Positions 21,195 through 37,275 of a stretch of DNA of 64,000 bases are shown in pieces. This DNA comes from Craterostigma plantagineum (taxonomy: Eukaryota; Streptophyta; Magnoliopsida; Lamiales; Linderniaceae): the NCBI GenBank assembly GCA_027422505.1, contig JAPQWV010000012.1, forward strand, positions 25,001,501 through 25,065,500, read 5' to 3'. A program made the translations under genes and the position numbers. Position 1 is the stretch's first letter. Each line of letters starts with the position of its first letter. The notes below the pieces were generated by a model. It had not been told where the DNA came from, searched no databases, and saw only the letters and a program-made list of their open reading frames with translations.

Positions 21195-23885
21195 TAGTCA
21201 AAGTTTATTGCTCCATACCCATGCAGTCAAGATGCGTGTGATATGCTTCATTTCCATTGGCCTTCCAACTATCCATCGAAACATATTCCCATTATTTGGA
21301 CTTAGTTGGGCTTCTAATTGCTTATTAGGTGCTTAAATAGCCTCAAACCCACTTGATTTGATATGGCCCACTTCCAAGATGTTGTAGAATTTGGTCGGAT
21401 CTTCTTTAATTGAAGTAGACTCTCGTTGAGACGTTTGGCGAATTAATCCATTCAAGGCATCGTCCATTCTTTTTATTTCTTGATCGCATCATTGGCCCGA
21501 TGATGTTGTGAAGTGGTTCGTCGAACGCTTTTATATTTTCTTGTCTAGCCATGGTACCCTCGCCATCGACTTGCACACTTGCTTGTTTGACATCATCTCC
21601 TCTCCCTTGGAAAGGATTCGTCCTCGAATCCACATTAAAAGTCGTACTAACACCATACGCACTCGATAGGTTGAGCTTGTAGGCGTTATCATTGATTCTC
21701 GCCAAAACTTTAAATGGGTCGTCGCCTCGTGGGTGTAACTTGGTTGCCTCGCTGCTGGGAATCGTGCCTTTTGCATATGAATCCACACCCACTCGCCGGG
21801 TTAGAAAATAACGCGCTTACGCCCTTTATTCGCCTTGGCCGCCTTTTGGATATTTTTCTCCAAATTTGCACACGCTTGCTCGTGCAATTTCTTTACCTGT
21901 TCAGCCCTTTCAACACCATCCATATTATTCTGATACTTCAAAGTTAATGGAGTTAAATCTAGTGGATTTAAAGGGTTAAACCCGTAAACAAGCTCAAACG
22001 GAGAAAATTGTGTAGAACAATGAATCGTACGGTTATACGCAAACTCAGCTATTGGCAAACAATCCTCCCAACTTTTTAAATTCTTTTTAATCAATGCACA
22101 AACTAAAACTCCTAGGGTCTTATTCGTTACATCGGTCTGACGTCGGTTTGGGGATGACTAGTGGTGGAAAATAATATTTTTGTTCCCAATTTGCCCCAAA
22201 GACTCTTCCAGAAATAACTTAAAAACTTAGCATATTCGGAAACAATAGTCTTAGGAATCCCATGCAAACGAATTATTTCCTTAAAGAAGAGATTGGCGAC
22301 ATGCTTAGCATCGTCCGGTTTCTTGCATGCAATGAAATGTGACATCTTTGAAAATCTATCGACTACGACTAAAATCGAGTCCCTCCCTTTTTGAGACCTC
22401 GCTAACCCAAGTATAAAATCCATCGATACATCAGGGTGTTTGAGGGATTGGGAGTGGGTATACAACCCATGTGGCATAGACTTAGACTTGGCTTTCTTAC
22501 AATCTAGGCACTGACCACAAACCCTCTCGACCTCTCGCTTCATGAAAGGCCAATAGAAATGTTCTTTCAAGATATCGAGGGTTATCGATATTCCGAGGTG
22601 TGCCATTAAACCCCCACAATGCGCTTCACTCACTAAATACTCACGAAGACAACACGAGGGAATACACAATTGGTTCTCCCTATACAAGAATCCATCAAGT
22701 CGATAGAACTTGTTTACCTTTTTCACATTAAATATAAATTGATGCAAAATCGTTAGCATTTTCGTACAAGTCCTTGATAAAAGCAGACGTGCTAAGAGAA
22801 GTAATAAGAGAGTACCTTCGTGTAAAGAATCAGCAACAATATTGTCCTTACCCTTCTTATACTTTACCACGTATGGAAAGGTCTCGATGAAAGTGATCCA
22901 CTTAGCATGTCTCTTGTGCAAGTTCTTTTGCCCCTTGAGGTACTTGATCGACTCATGATCCGTGTGCACGACAAACTCCTTGGGCAGCAAATAGTGTTGC
23001 CACGTCTCCAAAGCCCTCACCACGGCGTACAACTCATTGTTGTAGGTCAGTAGTTCAAGGTTGCTCCGTTAAGCTTCTCGCTGAAACAATCTATGGGCCG
23101 GCCTTCTTGGAGTAAAAAAGCGCATATACCTACTCCTGAAGCATCACACTCAAGCTCGAATGTTTTATTAAAGTCAGGTAACATATGAACGGGCGCCTTC
23201 ATTAAAATCATGCTTTAATCGATCAAAGGCGTTTTGTTGAGCTTCCCCGCATTCGAATTTCACATTCTTTTTAACTAGTTCATTCAAAGGGGCAGCCTTT
23301 GTCGAGAAAATCTTTAATCGATCTCAGTCACGCTTTTACGGGTCGGCCATTCAAGGATTGCTTGCACCTTGGACTGATCGACCCGCAAGCCACTGCTACC
23401 CACGACAAATCCAAGGACAACCTCATGTAAATAAAAAGAGCACTCTTTGGCATTGACATATAGTTTTTCTTCGCGCAAGGTATTAAGAACAATCTTAAGG
23501 TGCTCGGCATGATCATGTAAATCCGTACTATAAAAAAGAATGTCATCAAAGTACATAACCACAAAATTGATAAAACTTCTTAAGACATGGAGGCGTATAA
23601 AAGTACTTCGAGCGTTAGTTAAGCCAAATGGCATCACTAACCACTCGTAAAGGCCAAATTTAGTCTTAAAGGCTGTTTTCCATTAATCGCCTTCTTTGAC
23701 TCGAATCTGATGATATCCTGATTTTACATCAATTTTTTAAAATAAAGACACACCATGAATTAGTCAAGCATATCGACGGGGAATGGGGTGACGATATTTA
23801 ATTGTGATTTTATTTACCGCCCTACAGTCGATGCACATGAGCCAAGTTCCATCCTTATACCGACAGGGAATTGGTGGAACGTAAG
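21195..23885 (-). mobile_element. G3: truncated Ty3/Gypsy element (Reina/chromovirus-like)
   Basis: Coding traces on the minus strand run from partial RT (23314-23885: [42 protein letters not shown]) through RNase H ([15 protein letters not shown]) and integrase (zinc finger [11 protein letters not shown]; core [37 protein letters not shown]) to the C-terminal tail ending at 21406. The usual VSDRD at the second integrase Asp reads VSEYA with a small deletion, so the core is damaged. No LTRs are attached. The upstream end stops at 23885; the downstream tail abuts the G2 LTR. I see no chromodomain. Confidence 0.82.
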
Positions 23886-24044
23886 ACCAGACAATCCACT
23901 GCCTCCCCCGACAGGGAGACCTCGAAGGTCCGTCGATTGAGATGGCTGAAGAATAGTGAAGCAGTGAGAGGACAACATTGACAGACCGAGAGAAGACCAA
24001 GACGATAAGGAAATTGAGCCATGAAGATCCTCCGAGGGCAAGCC

Positions 24045-24660
24045 CCATGCGATAAAAGAACTGATATGATATCAAGAGGATGCGCTGGTGGTGATTCCAA
24101 CAGAGCAGCTAACGGCTAGAAAATTGGGAGGTTAAACTGGGGAGAAAAAAGCCGTGATTCGCTTGGACCTAAAGATTTCTACGAGGGAGATGATGGAGGA
24201 CACCTTGGTCATTTGAGCAGAAATAGCTAACCATGACATGGCACGAGTGTTCGTGGACAACGAAAGTTCGATCAACTTAATCTGCAAGAAAGACCTGGAT
24301 CAGATGGAATTAGGATCCTACCCGATGGATGCAGTGGAAACCGCGTTGTTTGGTTTCACATGACACTCTATTGAAGCTACTGGAATCATACACCTCTCAT
24401 TATCGAGAAGGGAGAAATGAGAAAGATACGGATTCCACCCTTCATGGTCATCAACGCTTCGAGCCCTTGCATCATAATACTAGGAAGATCTGCGTTGACC
24501 ACATTCGTCGTTATTGTCTCGGCGCTTCATCATAATGTCGTATACCATAGGTGATGACGTTGCAGAATTGCTTGGAGATCGAAAATGGCTAGAAAGTGCT
24601 ACGTGGAGGAAGTGCAAGCCGAGATAAAATCTTCAAAAACCTAGAGTCGGAGACCATCGG
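24045..24660 (+). pseudogene. G4: Tat-type Gypsy protease fragment
   Basis: A plus-strand remnant of the linker and protease of a Tat-lineage element. GGDSNRA is shared with G2's linker. It is followed by ARVFVDNESSINLICKKDLD (protease, with the DGG/DTG active site changed to DNE), LDQMELGSYPMD, IRIPPFMVINASSPCIIILG and ARKCYVEEVQAEIKS. Several stops. It has no RT or LTR. It lies opposite in orientation to G2 and G3. The 23886-24044 stretch is unassigned. Confidence 0.75.
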
Positions 24661-25963
24661 CGATGCAGGGAGACTTTCTACGCTATCGAGACGATATAAT
24701 TTTGCATATAAGCTTGGAAATTCCATGATTAATAATGTAAGGTAATATGACATATTAAGTCTATGTTATTTATTAGTTAGAAAATTTAAACCTGGCAATT
24801 TTTATGATTTTAAATATTATTTTCTTTAAGTTAAATGTTATTTGTTGATTTTAGTCCAATCGCTACCGCTGCACACACGGTTTGCCGCGAACTATTACTC
24901 AACAGAAATAAGAGCATTACTATCTATTTTATTAAGGGTGAGCACCTTAGTAACTATCTTAAATTGATTGGATGTTAGTCATTGTCATTACTATTTTACC
25001 CTTAATATTAAATATATCCTCTAAAGTCAATTTTGGATATATCTAAAAAATAAATAGAAAATTGTACTTAATATTGTTTTCAATTATTAAAAGTAACTTA
25101 AAATATAAGTTTATATATTAAAATTTATGTAGATACATTCATTGGGTGTGCGAAAAATAGTAGTATTTATTCATGACCAAACAATTTTGTGGATATTGGA
25201 GAGGAAGGAATAGCTAAATGGATTCAAACTACGTTGTGAAAAACATTTATCTAAAAACACTTATCTAAGTCTCTTCAAAAAAAGTTATTAGAGAAATATG
25301 CTTTCCTCAAATAAATTTGCCGAATTTTGCTGGCATTCCCCGTGAATTCCTACAAACCGTGTGCCTCGGGGTCACACAAAATTTAAATTCTTCGAGGATT
25401 TTGTCCTTGGATCTCTTGGGTTTCCAAGGTCAAAGAATATATAAACAAAATCACCCATAAAATCCACACCAAAACATAATAGGGGGATATTTCCATATAC
25501 TTTACAGTATTCTTCCTAGTAATAGATGTGTTACCCTAATGGGAGATTCACAAAAATGAGTGGATGGTACCGATATATTTTACCTTGTAAACTGCCCCTT
25601 AGCTCCTCATATTTGCACTAAACCTTCACGGCCATCACTTGGTCTATCAAGAGGTGATCTTCGATGGCTATAAGAAAAAAACGGCTTACGTAAAAGAGAT
25701 CATTCGAATAAGGCACACACGTTTTTCGAGCTAGAATACACATATATATATGTGATGGCATGCATTTTTCTTGTGTTAGTTCGATTCACTGCATAGCCAT
25801 TTTTCCCTTTCTTGTTCGGAAACCAAGCCATCTTTTGACTATAGCACAATGACGACGATTTGCTAAGGACATGGTCTTTAAATGAATGATTCCGTTAAAC
25901 ATGTTACCAACGTATTTAGCTAAGACTAAGACCAAGTTAGGTAATTATTGGCTAAAGCTTTAT
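24661..25963. other. AT-rich intergenic stretch, nothing recognised
   Basis: No ORF, RNA gene or element boundary that I can support. It is mostly AT-rich sequence with short (TA) runs. Confidence 0.5.
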
Positions 25964-26390
25964 TAACGGTGAAAACGAGGCGAGCCGCTCGTGAGTAGCT
26001 CGGTCAAAACATGATTCGAACTCGGTCAAAATCGAGCCCGAGTTGGCTTGTTGGCAATCGAGCCGAGCTTCGAGCCCCTCATATCAGGGCTCGTAGCTCG
26101 TCGAGCCCTTATCGAGCCGATAATTTTACTTTTAATATATTAAATTTTGATATTTTATATTAAAATAGTTATTTTATTTAGTAATATATACCGAACTCAA
26201 GCTCCAACTCGAATTCGAGCTCAAATACCTCACATGACACTATGCTTCGAGCTTATCGAGCCGAGCTTTAACGTTTTCAACCGAGGCGAACTCGAGCCAA
26301 AATTTTTCGAGCTCGAGCCCAGTAAGCCTGAATCGAGCCAAGCTCGAGCTGGACCATGTTCATGCTCGGCTCGACTCATTTACACCCCTA
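25964..26390 (+). mobile_element. hAT-type MITE, GAGCTCG-rich family, copy 1
   Basis: A 427-bp element dense in CGAGCC/GAGCTCG words. Its right end GACTCATTTACACCCCTA is the inverted counterpart of the left end TAGGGTTGTAAACGAGC in copy 2 (32502). The left end of this copy is mutated (TAACGGTGAAAACGAGG). Such GAGC-rich elements with TAGGGGTGTAAA-type ends are common non-autonomous hAT elements in plants. No clear 8-bp duplication. Confidence 0.65.
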
Positions 26391-26791
26391 GGCTATTTCG
26401 TAAATGGTTCTTGATCTTAGTCTTTGCTTGAGAACTATTCTCGCGGAATATCTCAGCAAGCTATCACTGTCATTTTTTAGTTCAAAGGTTACTAAAAATA
26501 GCAGTTAGTAAGTACGTGACCATGTTTCTTATTCGGACTACATTAAGGCTTTGTTTTGGCGTAATCCTGTTTAAAACAAAGAAAATAAAAGGTGTAATTA
26601 GTACTGACACTCCGAGGAAACACTACAATTATTTGCATTCGTCTTTTCCACCTAAAACGGGTACACCAAACAGGGCAGATATATTATTGGGAGTGAAACT
26701 CCATCATACAAAATATACAACATTATTCTTATACAACAAAACAAAGGAATGCAATTTTACCATTATTAGCAGGAATTGCATATATACAGTT
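26391..26791. other. 3' flank of the beta-glucosidase gene
   Basis: Would contain the 3' untranslated region of the gene ending at 26792. I see no unambiguous poly(A) signal. A short stretch at 26547-26676 with ends GGCTTTGTTTTGG and CCAAACAGGGC looks like a small Tourist-type MITE, but lacks matching flanking triplets. Confidence 0.4.
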
Positions 26792-30721
<3,930 letters not shown>

Positions 30722-30765
30722 TCTTTCTTCCAACTTTTGCAAGTTAATAGCTTTTGTTCAGGGGA

Positions 30766-30778
30766 GAGTTATCTATAT
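30766..30778 (-). promoter_or_regulatory. Probable TATA box of the beta-glucosidase gene
   Basis: GTATATAGATA on the minus strand lies about 50 bases upstream of the ATG at 30721, which would allow only a short leader. No other promoter element is obvious. Confidence 0.45.
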
Positions 30779-30799
30779 ACGGGAAAAAAAAAGCAAGAC

Positions 30800-31411
30800 A
30801 CCAAAAAATGATATCATCCGTGACGAATTTGAGCCAATCAAACGTTTAAATCTGTGAAAAAAAAGAGGATGGAAAAAGACGGTAGAAAATCTCCCTCGTA
30901 AAACGCCCAAATACATGCACAGTAAGATGGGGAAATCTTCTAATTCAATCTAAACAATCATGAGCGAAAACACCAAGAAAAATACAAAAGAAAACGTCGC
31001 CCACTTAACTATAAAGATGGCGAAGAATTTTTCAATATGTGATCGTGGACAAATTGATCACCATTGCTGTGTATCGGTTATTACCCAGAGTGCTATAGTT
31101 ACTTCAATCATTCCGCCGTTATTCGCTTTTCATTAACTCAACCAAAAAAAACCATTGCCCGAATCTCCCCGGGACTACGAACGGTGATTCGCCATCCTCG
31201 AACCGTAATATGCGATGAATACTGGGATGGTATTTGAAATTGAGATTCGATACAGATACGGTATGTCAAATCCGAAACCGCCCATTGTCATCCCTACCCT
31301 TTCTATTTACTGAGTTAAAATAGTTTGTTTGAACAATTGGGTATCTCAAAAAAATTTTGCAATTACTGGTTAGGTACAAGACATTTCATCTTGAAAGTCT
31401 TCGCCTCCGAT
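30800..31411. other. Intergenic stretch, nothing recognised
   Basis: Upstream region of the beta-glucosidase gene. No ORF of interest or repeat seen. Confidence 0.45.
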
Positions 31412-31753
31412 TAGAGCTGTCAAAACAGGCCGAGGTGCGGGCTAAGCATAATAAAAAATAGGAAAAAATAATAAAAAAGTAGGAAAAATTAAAAAAATTA
31501 TATATCTAATTTAATCAACTTCTTTAATATTATTTCATTTATGTTACCAAAGTACAAATCATAGTTCAGAAATCATAAAAATCAATTTAGTTTGTTAACA
31601 AATCCTATTTTCAATATAAATATATATTATTTTATTTTTGGCGGGCCTGCGCCAAAGCCCGCAGCCCGTGTGGGCATGCCCGCTCAGGCCCGCTCCATGG
31701 CGGGCCTAAATATTTACAGCCCGCCCCGCTCGAGGCCCGTTTTGACACATCTA
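31412..31753. mobile_element. hAT-type MITE, 342 bp
   Basis: Ends TAGAGCTGTCAAAACAGGCC and GGCCCGTTTTGACACATCTA are imperfect inverted repeats. The flanks CCTCCGAT (31404-31411) and CCTCCAAT (31754-31761) form an 8-bp target duplication with one mismatch, as expected for hAT. The interior is AT-rich on the left and full of GCCCGC words on the right. No transposase. Confidence 0.82.
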
Positions 31754-32255
31754 CCTCCAATACACTATACCTTTGCTTTTGATATTTGGCTGAGGTGTGA
31801 AACATTATTAACTAATCCCAATTTAGTGCCATAAGAGCAATTGCATCTTCAAGTGTGCAGCTTTTGACATTTGGGTGAGGAGTGAAATATTATTAGCTGA
31901 TCCCGAATTAGTGTTGTATGAGCAATTGCTAATCATTGATTGTGCAGCGCAATCTTCCACCGTGCAATGCAATTTCATAGCTGATTGAATAACCGACATA
32001 AAAATAAAGGCAATACGACACTTTAATATCGTGTATTTCCACCGTGCAATACAATGCAGTTTCATGACATAATTGTGTTGTCATATTAGCATTTCTAATC
32101 CAACTTATAATGGATTTTTTCCAGAACACATACAATTAAATTGAGGTTTATTAGGTAACGGACATGTCAGAAGCAAATTTTAAAAATAGCTCGTGTCTAT
32201 TTATCCTTACTAGTTGGCCCAACATAGGAATGAATAAATTAAATGGACCACCTAA
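31754..32255. other. Intergenic stretch, nothing recognised
   Basis: Only local word repeats (GCAATTGC.., GTGCAATGCAATTTCAT) are visible. No gene or element end was found. Confidence 0.4.
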
Positions 32256-32261
32256 GGGCGG

Positions 32262-32395
32262 GGGGGCGGGTGGGTGTAGTTCAATGGTACGTTAGTTAGT
32301 AGTTGAGTGACAGGTCATAATTCTGATTCCAACAATTTATTTTCAAGCACGGGTTCCTTGCACCATGGGATCCCTTATATAGCGCACCCCTTCAA
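32262..32395 (+). mobile_element. Possible tRNA-derived SINE head
   Basis: TAGTTCAATGG (32277-32287) resembles a Pol III box A, and AATTCTGATTCC (32319-32330) resembles a decayed box B at a fitting distance. No A-tail or target duplication was identified, so this is tentative. Confidence 0.35.
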
Positions 32396-32403
32396 CACAT
32401 TGC

Positions 32404-32943
32404 AGGGTCCCTTGCTATATAGTATGGGTCTCTTGGAATATAAGGATTTCCTTGGTGCAAGAGACCCCTGATATGAGAGTGATCCCTTGCTATAGATCAC
32501 ATAGGGTTGTAAACGAGCCGAGCTGTTCGCGAACAGCTCGGTCAAAGCTTGATTCAGTAAAAATTTAGCTCGAGCCAAACTCGAGCTGACTTGCTGGCAA
32601 TCGATACGAGATTCGAGCCGATCATAACTGGGCTCGTGGCTCGTCGAGCCCTTACCGATCCGGAATTTATTTTAGTATATTAAATATTTATATTTATAAC
32701 GTATTTATGTAATTATATATACCGAGCTTGAGCCCAAATTCGAGCTCAAATAACTCGCCTTACACTAAGCTTGTTGAGCTTATCGAGGCGAGTCGAGTTT
32801 TAATATTTTTAACTGAACCGAGCTTGGGCCGAATTTTTCGAGCTTGAGCCCACTAATATTTAATTGAGCTGAGCTTGAGTTGGGCCATGTTCGGGCTCGG
32901 CTCGGCTTCACAAGGGACTCACGCTATATAGCGAGGGACCGTT
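32404..32943. mobile_element. Foldback MITE with a hAT MITE inserted in it
   Basis: GGGTCCCTTGCTATATAG at 32405-32422 is nearly the inverse of CTATATAGCGAGGGACC at 32927-32943. Between them lies another hairpin (GGGTCTCTTG / CAAGAGACCC, 32426-32467) and then the hAT copy at 32502. Without the hAT insert the foldback element is about 120-130 bp. No target duplication could be settled. Confidence 0.6.
32502..32911 (+). mobile_element. hAT-type MITE, GAGCTCG-rich family, copy 2
   Basis: Same family and orientation as 25964-26390. It starts TAGGGTTGTAAACGAGCC and contains the same order of GAGCCC/CGAGCTTATCGAG words and AT-rich centre. The right end stops at GGCTCGGCTTCA; the ~17 terminal bases expected from copy 1 are missing. 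Confidence 0.7.
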
Positions 32944-33290
32944 CTATACATACGAAAGTTCCCGAAAAATGATCAAAATATCCTTAAAATTGTGGTCATG
33001 ACTTTAAAATATGGTCATTAGGGCTAGTTTTTAAAAGCTGACCGAATGTTTTTCAAAAAAGAACCATTAAATTGACCTTCTACCCGGCGATAAATGCGAG
33101 AGTGCCTTTTTTTTTTTTTAAATGAACACTGTTTTAGGTGATACTCATCAACACAAGTAAAGTTACAAACATTGTTATTATTTTAATTATAAATTTTATT
33201 TCGTTTATATCAATTAAGCATAGTCTAGGTTCACTTTCTCTTATTATTTATTTGTAATATTTCTTTTTTAATATACTTAAATTATATTAC

Positions 33291-33709
33291 TCTCTCTCCT
33301 CCAACTTTTTCTCCTCATTCTCTCTACAAACAAAAAAAAAAACCTAACTAAAAACACGTCTCCCTCATCCTTCTCACCATTTTTCTATTTTTCCCCTCGC
33401 GGGAGTTAATTCTCCTCTTAAGCTTCTTCTCCCATTATGTTGAGTGCCGATTTTAGAAGTTGAAGATAGAAAAAAGTGATGATTAATTCATATCCGGGTT
33501 CGTTAACCATAGTTGGGGAGTTTTGGCTAAGATTTGCATAGAACTTGTTTTGCTTCGGGTTTTTCTATTTGTTCCGGTTGTTTCTCTCTAAATAGGGATC
33601 TCGCTCCTACCGGATAATCGATTGTATCTAGTGAAATTTATTGGCTATTTAGTCATGTATCTTTGTTTGTACATTAAACTATCATTCTGGAAAGAAATAT
33701 ATTCAAGTC
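33291..33709 (+). mobile_element. R-C: short diverged retroposon copy
   Basis: The 3' part (ACCGGATAATCGATTG, GGCTATTTAGTCATG, TTTGTACATTAAACTATC) matches the 3' end of R-A. The 5' part is only CT-rich. AATTATATTA at 33281-33290 and 33710-33719 may be the target duplication, although the flanks are AT-rich and this could be chance. Confidence 0.45.
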
Positions 33710-33719
33710 AATTATATTA

Positions 33720-34399
33720 GTCTGTTTATTACAATTATTTAGTATAAGTAAACTCTTTGATGTCAAGATTGCAACTCCTCGCTCATCCATGCACTGGGTA
33801 AGCCGGAATTAGAAAACCTAGTGAGTAGTCAAGATCACAGTGTCAACACTGTCAGTGTCCCTTCGCGCTAAGGTTGACACATACTACAATAATCAGTAAT
33901 TTGATAATTGACACTACCCGAGTAATATGTCATTGTGATCGTACAATTCGAGTTAGAGTCACAATACAATAAAGCCCCTAACTCGATTTGTATCATTTTC
34001 ACGGCCTCACACTTCCTAAATCAATAATTGACATGATCATTATATAGTCGTCTACAGAAGTCATACTCGATCATCTAGCAAACCATTACAACATTAGACT
34101 TATTGATACATTATAACTTCGACGTTGTCCGGTGATGACATCATCTCTCATCACATGAGAATCAACTCAACGCAAATGAGTTTTATTTATTAATTATTTT
34201 CAGATGCCCAGTAAGAACTTGCCGAACTAATAAATAAATAATACTGCATCCCCTGACAACCGAAGAATCGTTTTAGAGTTCAAAACGTAATAATTGAATG
34301 ATTGAATGCCACGAAAAAGTCTATTCGTATGATCACCATTTGACAATTCTGAAGTGGTCCCGGTACGATATGGATGCGCCCTAACTAAGGTAAAAACAG
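33720..34399. other. Repetitive-looking non-coding stretch
   Basis: No ORF. The mix of short GTGTCAACACTGTCAGTGTC-type and TCGAGTTAG words looks like an old LTR interior, but I cannot delimit it. Confidence 0.3.
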
Positions 34400-35395
34400 A
34401 CACAGAAATGTTGACCTTAATGTTGAACCAGCATCAGGATCAAAAAACTTTTGCACAGCGGAAAAATTAAAACTTAGTAGTAAAACGACGCGACACGGTT
34501 TTAAAACTACGCAGCAAGTTCTTCAACTTGCTACGCGCCTTCAGGGCAAAACTCCAATACTTGAACGGATTATAAAAAGACAAACTATCAACGATGGTAA
34601 AAACAGCCTAGAAAAGAGTTGAGAATCAAGTGATCCAAAACTCAATGAAGATTGAAGCTGAAGAAGAATGATGTCGAAGATTGAAGCTGAAGAAGAATGA
34701 TCGAATAAAAGCTGAAAATTGGCTTGAAGAAGATCGATTGAGCTGAAGATAAATTGATTACTTGTTTGGCTCTGCAGTTTTAAATATCAGCCTTTGGATC
34801 TGGAGGGCAATTTGATCAAAGGCCAAGATTAAACTTCTATAGTCTGATAAGATCTAAAGGCTGAGAGTGAATTCGCTATTTCACTTAAGGAAGTGCTATG
34901 CGCTTCTTGAAGTAGTGAGGAACAGGTGTACAAACCAAGAAGCTAAGTATACAAGCCTGTCGATGCATATTTCTGGTGCAGTTTAAAAGCTGGACAAAAT
35001 TGTTATTTTTACCAGTGACCAAATAGATGGTTTCAAGAGTTCGCAGCTTCTATATAAGTGCGAATTAAGCTAACTTGATGTAAACATTGAGTTGAGAGAG
35101 AAAGTTGAGTGCTTGGAATCTCTTTGAGCATTTATCAATAAAAGGGTTCTGTTGGCCGTGGACGTAGACCAAAAGTGAGTGGAACCACGTAAAGAGAGTG
35201 TCACTGTTTTTCATTTCTGGCTGATTTTCGATTCGATTGCATTCAAGCTTTGTTCTTTCAATCTGTTAAGAATACACACTTCATTCTTCATCAAGTTGGG
35301 AATCTATTGGTGCCCGAATCTTTAAAAATTGGTGCGGTGAGCGTGGAGGAGAGACCTGACTTCAGACGATGGCTGCCATAAAATTCGTGGAGGTA
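34400..35395 (+). mobile_element. C1: Ty1/Copia LTR with a sliver of gag
   Basis: A TATA box (TCTATATAAG at 35050) is followed ~110 bases later by GGCCGTGGACGTAGACC and GAACCACGTAAA, a word pair typical of R/U5 in plant Copia LTRs. At 35369 an ATG opens MAAIKFVEVFNG, which resembles a Copia gag start, but homology ends about 35395-35460. The left LTR terminus and the PBS are not certain. The rest of the element is absent. Confidence 0.5.
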
Positions 35396-35654
35396 TTCAA
35401 TGGCCACCCCAGCAAAACTACGTCCGCTCTAGCCCTTATCCACTCGGATAAATTTTCTTTTATCTCTCTCGCTCTCTATATTCACTGAGCTATTTATATG
35501 CAACTCCTAAAAATGCACATAACATGCAACGTAAATAGTTCAAATAATATGCATAACATGCACACATTATATTAGCACGTAATTCACATAAGATAGAGAA
35601 TGCAATACATGATTCATATTGGCCAAAAGAGGGTTAGGAATGGTTCGGGTATCA

Positions 35655-35696
<42 letters not shown>

Positions 35697-36044
35697 GAAT
35701 TTGTAAAAACAAAACAACATAAACAAATTTAAATTGTACCCAATCATTTATAAAAATAAAAATAATTTATTATTGTAGGTGTACTTGTACATATATTAAT
35801 TCAAAGTATAAAACAAAAAAAAAAACGATTAAGGAATACATGAGAGAAGATAAATAGATATAAAATCACCAATAACCAAAATTTAAATAAATTTTTATTT
35901 AGGATATTATTGCAACTTTTGTTTATTAAGTTAAAATAAAAATATAAACAAATAATGATAGACAAATACTTGTACTACATGTTTAGTTCTACAAATATTA
36001 TAAAATATTCTATATACTGATAAAAACAACAATAATAACGGTTA
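35396..36044. other. AT-rich spacer with an (ATT)n microsatellite
   Basis: (ATT)13-14 runs from 35656 to 35696. The remainder is AT-rich with no ORF of note. Confidence 0.6.
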
Positions 36045-36061
36045 GTTTGCACAATCTATTT

Positions 36062-36983
36062 TTTTTTTTCGAAACGATAGCTTGCATTAATAACAAAGAT
36101 ACAGGGCTAAATAGCCCAAGGGGTCTCACCGGTACATCGTCAACCGGGAGAACAAAGGCTCACAAAGGAGCAAAACAATCCCACACGGGGAAACAAACAC
36201 TCCCAGCTTTGGGAGAAAAGGGCCCACAAGGGACAAAAAAACCGACCGAAAACAGAACACCATTATCTACGACCAAGAACTAAAGAACCTATAACAGAAA
36301 AAGCGATTAGGCTAAGTCTACGATACTCTTCACTTTAACCTGGTCTTCGAATTCTGGGTTTTTATTTTCATCGGACTGGGGCTCCACTAGGGAGAAAAGG
36401 CTCCCGACCCCGAGGGTCGGGAGAGACGAGGTCCCACAATGGGGAGACTCGAGTCAGCGGCGAGGGCAGGGGCGACGCGGGCGAGCGGGCGGCGGTCAGC
36501 GGGCGGGCAGTGGGCAGCGAGGGCGGGCGAGCGAGGGCCGGCGGGCGGCGGTCAGCGGGCGGGCAGTGGGCAGCGGGTTGGCAGCGGGCGAGGGCGGGGC
36601 GCCGGTCGGCTGCCCTTGACGAGCCGGCGTTGGGGTGGTCGCGGCCGGGTGAAAGCGGAGGTTGGCGGAGGCGGAGACGACGGCGAACGGAGGTGGAGCG
36701 GAGCTCGGCGGCGACGGGGAACGGCGACCGGCGGCGATGGCAGACGGTGGGCGACAACGGAGGAAGGAATTTTTTTTTTTATTTTTTTATTTTTTTTTTT
36801 TTAAAGGAAAAAGAAAAAGAGTTGGCTCCCCCAACCTCCGTTAATGGAGGCGGGGGAGGAGGACGACGGCGCTGGAGAGGTTGATGGTAGTTTGGGGGAA
36901 TGGTAGAGATGGTGGTGAAGGGGACGTGTGGTTGTGGGTGGCGGCGGCTACAAGGTTGCTAGGGTTTTTCAAAGAAATGAGAT
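36062..36983 (-). mobile_element. R-B: GC-rich retroposon with A-tail and 17-bp target duplication
   Basis: Body of about 922 bp, flanked by perfect direct repeats GTTTGCACAATCTATTT at 36045-36061 and 36984-37000. In minus orientation the 3' end is GCTATCGTTTCGAAAAAAAAA, an A-tail directly against the duplication, which is the signature of target-primed reverse transcription. The 5' end carries GAAAAACCCTAGC and a CCTCC-TTAA-GGAGG hairpin (36835-36850), then an A-rich block, then very GC-rich sequence (36420-36740). Long open frames in the GC-rich part exist on both strands and are compositional. Family shared with 9575-10312. No RT, so it depends on a LINE. Confidence 0.82.
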
Positions 36984-37000
36984 GTTTGCACAATCTATTT

Positions 37001-37240
37001 GTGTGCTTGAAATATGATCATATTTAATATTGCGTTCAAGTGTGAGATTAAAAATTTTTAATCTTAACAAATAAAATATAATTTTTAAATATATAAAAGG
37101 AAAAACAGTCTAAGGGTACATGTACATAAATAAAAAAGTAGCGGTGAATTATAATTATTTGGATAATTAAATCATTTTTAGGGGTTAAACTGAAAATAGG
37201 TTAACAGACAAAGTTTATAGCCAACATTTTACCCTTTATA

Positions 37241-37275
<35 letters not shown>

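Noticed and set aside
36368..36884. Arg/Gly/Ala/Pro-rich ORFs in several frames
   Set aside because: Explained by the GC-rich interior of retroposon R-B; overlapping frames on both strands show composition, not coding. The same applies to 9446-10219 in R-A.
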